NCBI GenBank assembly: GCA_016191985.1
Contig: JACPVB010000291.1
Span: 1 to 13,791, forward strand
DNA length: 13,791 bases
DNA from: Chloroflexota bacterium
GTDB taxonomy: Bacteria > Chloroflexota > Anaerolineae > Anaerolineales > Villigracilaceae
Direction of reading: 5' to 3'
A model generated the notes under the pieces. The model did no database searches. It was given only the letters and a program-made list of their open reading frames with translations, and was not told the DNA's origin. A program made the translations under genes and the position numbers. The stretch's first letter is position 1, and each line of letters opens with the position of its first letter. Positions 12,485 to 13,791 of the stretch are shown here, piece after piece.

Positions 12485-12496
12485 GAGCGAGGACTG

Positions 12497-13791
12497 ATGT
12501 CTATCTTTGATGGTAAGCGACTTACGAACGAAACTTTTAAATTAGATATTGAACGTATGCGCCACGGCTGGTATTCGGATAAATATTTCGAGAATATCAA
12601 CCGCATGTTGACCGCTTTGGTAAGGGAAGGTTACAGCTATGCGGGCCAGTTTCATAACCTACCGGAAGGCATTTCGCCCGAGCAAATTTCCGTGGGGGAC
12701 ATCGAAGTGGAGATGCAGTGGTTTACCCGCCGCATGGGCAAGACCACGGTCGTCGGTGTGGATAAGGCGCTGGCGATGCTTCGTCATTGCACGGGGTATT
12801 TTGACGGCGACAAGTTTGTGGATACCTCGGACAAACTCGAGGTATGGGCGGCGCATGATGGGACCACAGTCAAATATGACGGGGATGCGACGAAGGTTCA
12901 GCCGGTCATCAAAGTGCGCGGACGGTATCGTGACTTTGCCTTGCTTGAGACTCCTACATTGGGAATCCTCACCCGTTCCAGCCGCGTAGCGACGAATGTA
13001 TATGAAACGCTCGTTGCGGCGCGTGGCAAGCCTGTGCTTTTCTTCCCCGCGCGGTTCGACGTGCATGAGGTGCAAGCCGCAGATGGCTACGCTTACAATA
13101 TTTCCCTGCAAAGATTCAACAAGGATCATACACAGGAATTGGGAGCCTTTGTCTCCACCGATGCGCAGGGCGATTGGTGGGGCGGCGCAGGCGGGGGGAC
13201 AGTTGCCCATGCTGCGATTGCATCTTTCCTCGGCGATACAGCGGAGGCGATGATGCAGTTTTCGCATATTTTGCCAGCGCGCATTCCACGTATTGCGCTG
13301 GTGGATTTCAATAACGACTCTGTCCGCGATACGCTGCGGGTACTGGATTCCATGTTCGCAGAGTATCGCAAGTTAATGGATGCGGGCAACAAGGAAGAAG
13401 CGGAAAAGTACAAACTGTACGGCGTGCGTTTGGATACGAGTGGGAGTTTGCGTGATGTGTCTGTGCAACCACTTGGCGACACGGCGCTGGATTTGGGAGT
13501 CAACCCGCGGCTGGTGTTCAACGTCCGCTCGGCGTTGGATGCTGCCTGGGAACGTTGGAGCCTGCCCGAGGCGTGGAAAGAGGCGGCGAGGGATTTCTGT
13601 CACAGCGTAAAGATCGTTGTATCGGGCGGGTTCAACCCAGAAAAGATTCGCAAGTTCGAGAAGTTGGGAGTCCCCGCTGATATTTATGCGGTAGGGTCGT
13701 ACCTGTTCAGCAATGGCAACGGCACAACGACAGATTTCACCGCCGATGTGGTGCGCGTGAAAATCCACGGCGAGTGGATCGATATGTCGAA
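12497..13791 (+). CDS. pncB: Nicotinate phosphoribosyltransferase (3' end cut by window edge)
   Basis: The frame is open from ATG 12497 to the window end with no stop, giving 431 residues. Features of the nicotinate phosphoribosyltransferase family in order: RLTNETFKLDIERMRHGWYSD near the N-terminus, the central LLETPTLGILTRSSRVATN (149-167), GGGTVAHA (232-239) with a His at the place of the family's phosphorylated histidine, YGVRLDTSGSLRD (308-320), IVVSGGFNPEKI (373-384) and IYAVGSYLF (396-404), which form the phosphate-binding end of the barrel. The enzyme makes nicotinate mononucleotide from nicotinate and PRPP, the committed step of NAD salvage. GAGG lies 4 nt before the ATG, a modest ribosome site. 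A palindromic repeat fills the gap from the upstream hydrolase gene; the operon is inferred from shared pathway and strand. Confidence 0.9.
   Translation, partial: MSIFDGKRLTNETFKLDIERMRHGWYSDKYFENINRMLTALVREGYSYAGQFHNLPEGISPEQISVGDIEVEMQWFTRRMGKTTVVGVDKALAMLRHCTGYFDGDKFVDTSDKLEVWAAHDGTTVKYDGDATKVQPVIKVRGRYRDFALLETPTLGILTRSSRVATNVYETLVAARGKPVLFFPARFDVHEVQAADGYAYNISLQRFNKDHTQELGAFVSTDAQGDWWGGAGGGTVAHAAIASFLGDTAEAMMQFSHILPARIPRIALVDFNNDSVRDTLRVLDSMFAEYRKLMDAGNKEEAEKYKLYGVRLDTSGSLRDVSVQPLGDTALDLGVNPRLVFNVRSALDAAWERWSLPEAWKEAARDFCHSVKIVVSGGFNPEKIRKFEKLGVPADIYAVGSYLFSNGNGTTTDFTADVVRVKIHGEWIDMS

Noticed and set aside
12659..13267. 202-codon minus-strand frame opposite the phosphoribosyltransferase
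   Set aside because: The plus strand encodes the family motifs continuously to the window end; the minus frame shows no family features.

Overview
The window looks like a chromosomal segment of a moderately GC-rich bacterium, most likely a Chloroflexota member of the Anaerolineae type. That placement is inferred from the gene families (an NrtR-controlled NAD salvage operon, a bifunctional-nuclease-domain protein, a DnaD/DnaI-like helicase-loading set) and from the many intergenic palindromic repeats. No phylogenetic marker was tested. I see no phage, transposase or CRISPR; the only mobile element is an intein.

Layout. Bases 1-302 (minus) are the N-terminal end of an aldehyde dehydrogenase cut by the window edge. 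Bases 303-568 hold two palindromic repeats. Bases 569-3910 (minus) are a compact three-gene operon: a site-2 (M50) metalloprotease, an ABC-type solute-binding lipoprotein overlapping it by 4 bp, and a three-helix membrane protein with a Ser-rich linker and a zinc ribbon. Bases 3999-4650 (minus) carry a selenocysteine tRNA (UCA), a small DUF4190-like membrane protein, a strong terminator and a proline tRNA (GGG) with a near-consensus promoter.

From 4779 everything runs on the plus strand. First comes a bifunctional nuclease (BFN/DUF151) protein. It is followed by the replicative helicase gene dnaB, interrupted by a 429-residue intein with both LAGLIDADG motifs, then a DnaD-domain protein and a 505-residue protein made of two tandem DnaC/DnaI-like AAA+ domains behind a cysteine-rich N-terminus. 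Together these resemble the Bacillus-type DnaD-DnaI helicase-loading set placed beside the helicase they would load. The duplicated loader is the most unusual item in the window: its second AAA+ copy keeps Walker A and B but appears to lack the arginine finger and the sensor-1 Asn. A small two-helix membrane protein with its own terminator follows.

Bases 10721-13791 are an NAD salvage operon: nrtR (Nudix plus winged helix), an enlarged nicotinamidase-like cysteine hydrolase and a nicotinate phosphoribosyltransferase truncated by the window end. A sigma70 promoter (TTGACA-16-TATACT) and a 29-bp imperfect palindrome overlap the nrtR start codon, suggesting autoregulation of a nearly leaderless transcript.

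Palindromic elements sit in most intergenic gaps. Three belong to one family, two of them identical at 43 of 44 bases, and all three lie just downstream of stop codons.
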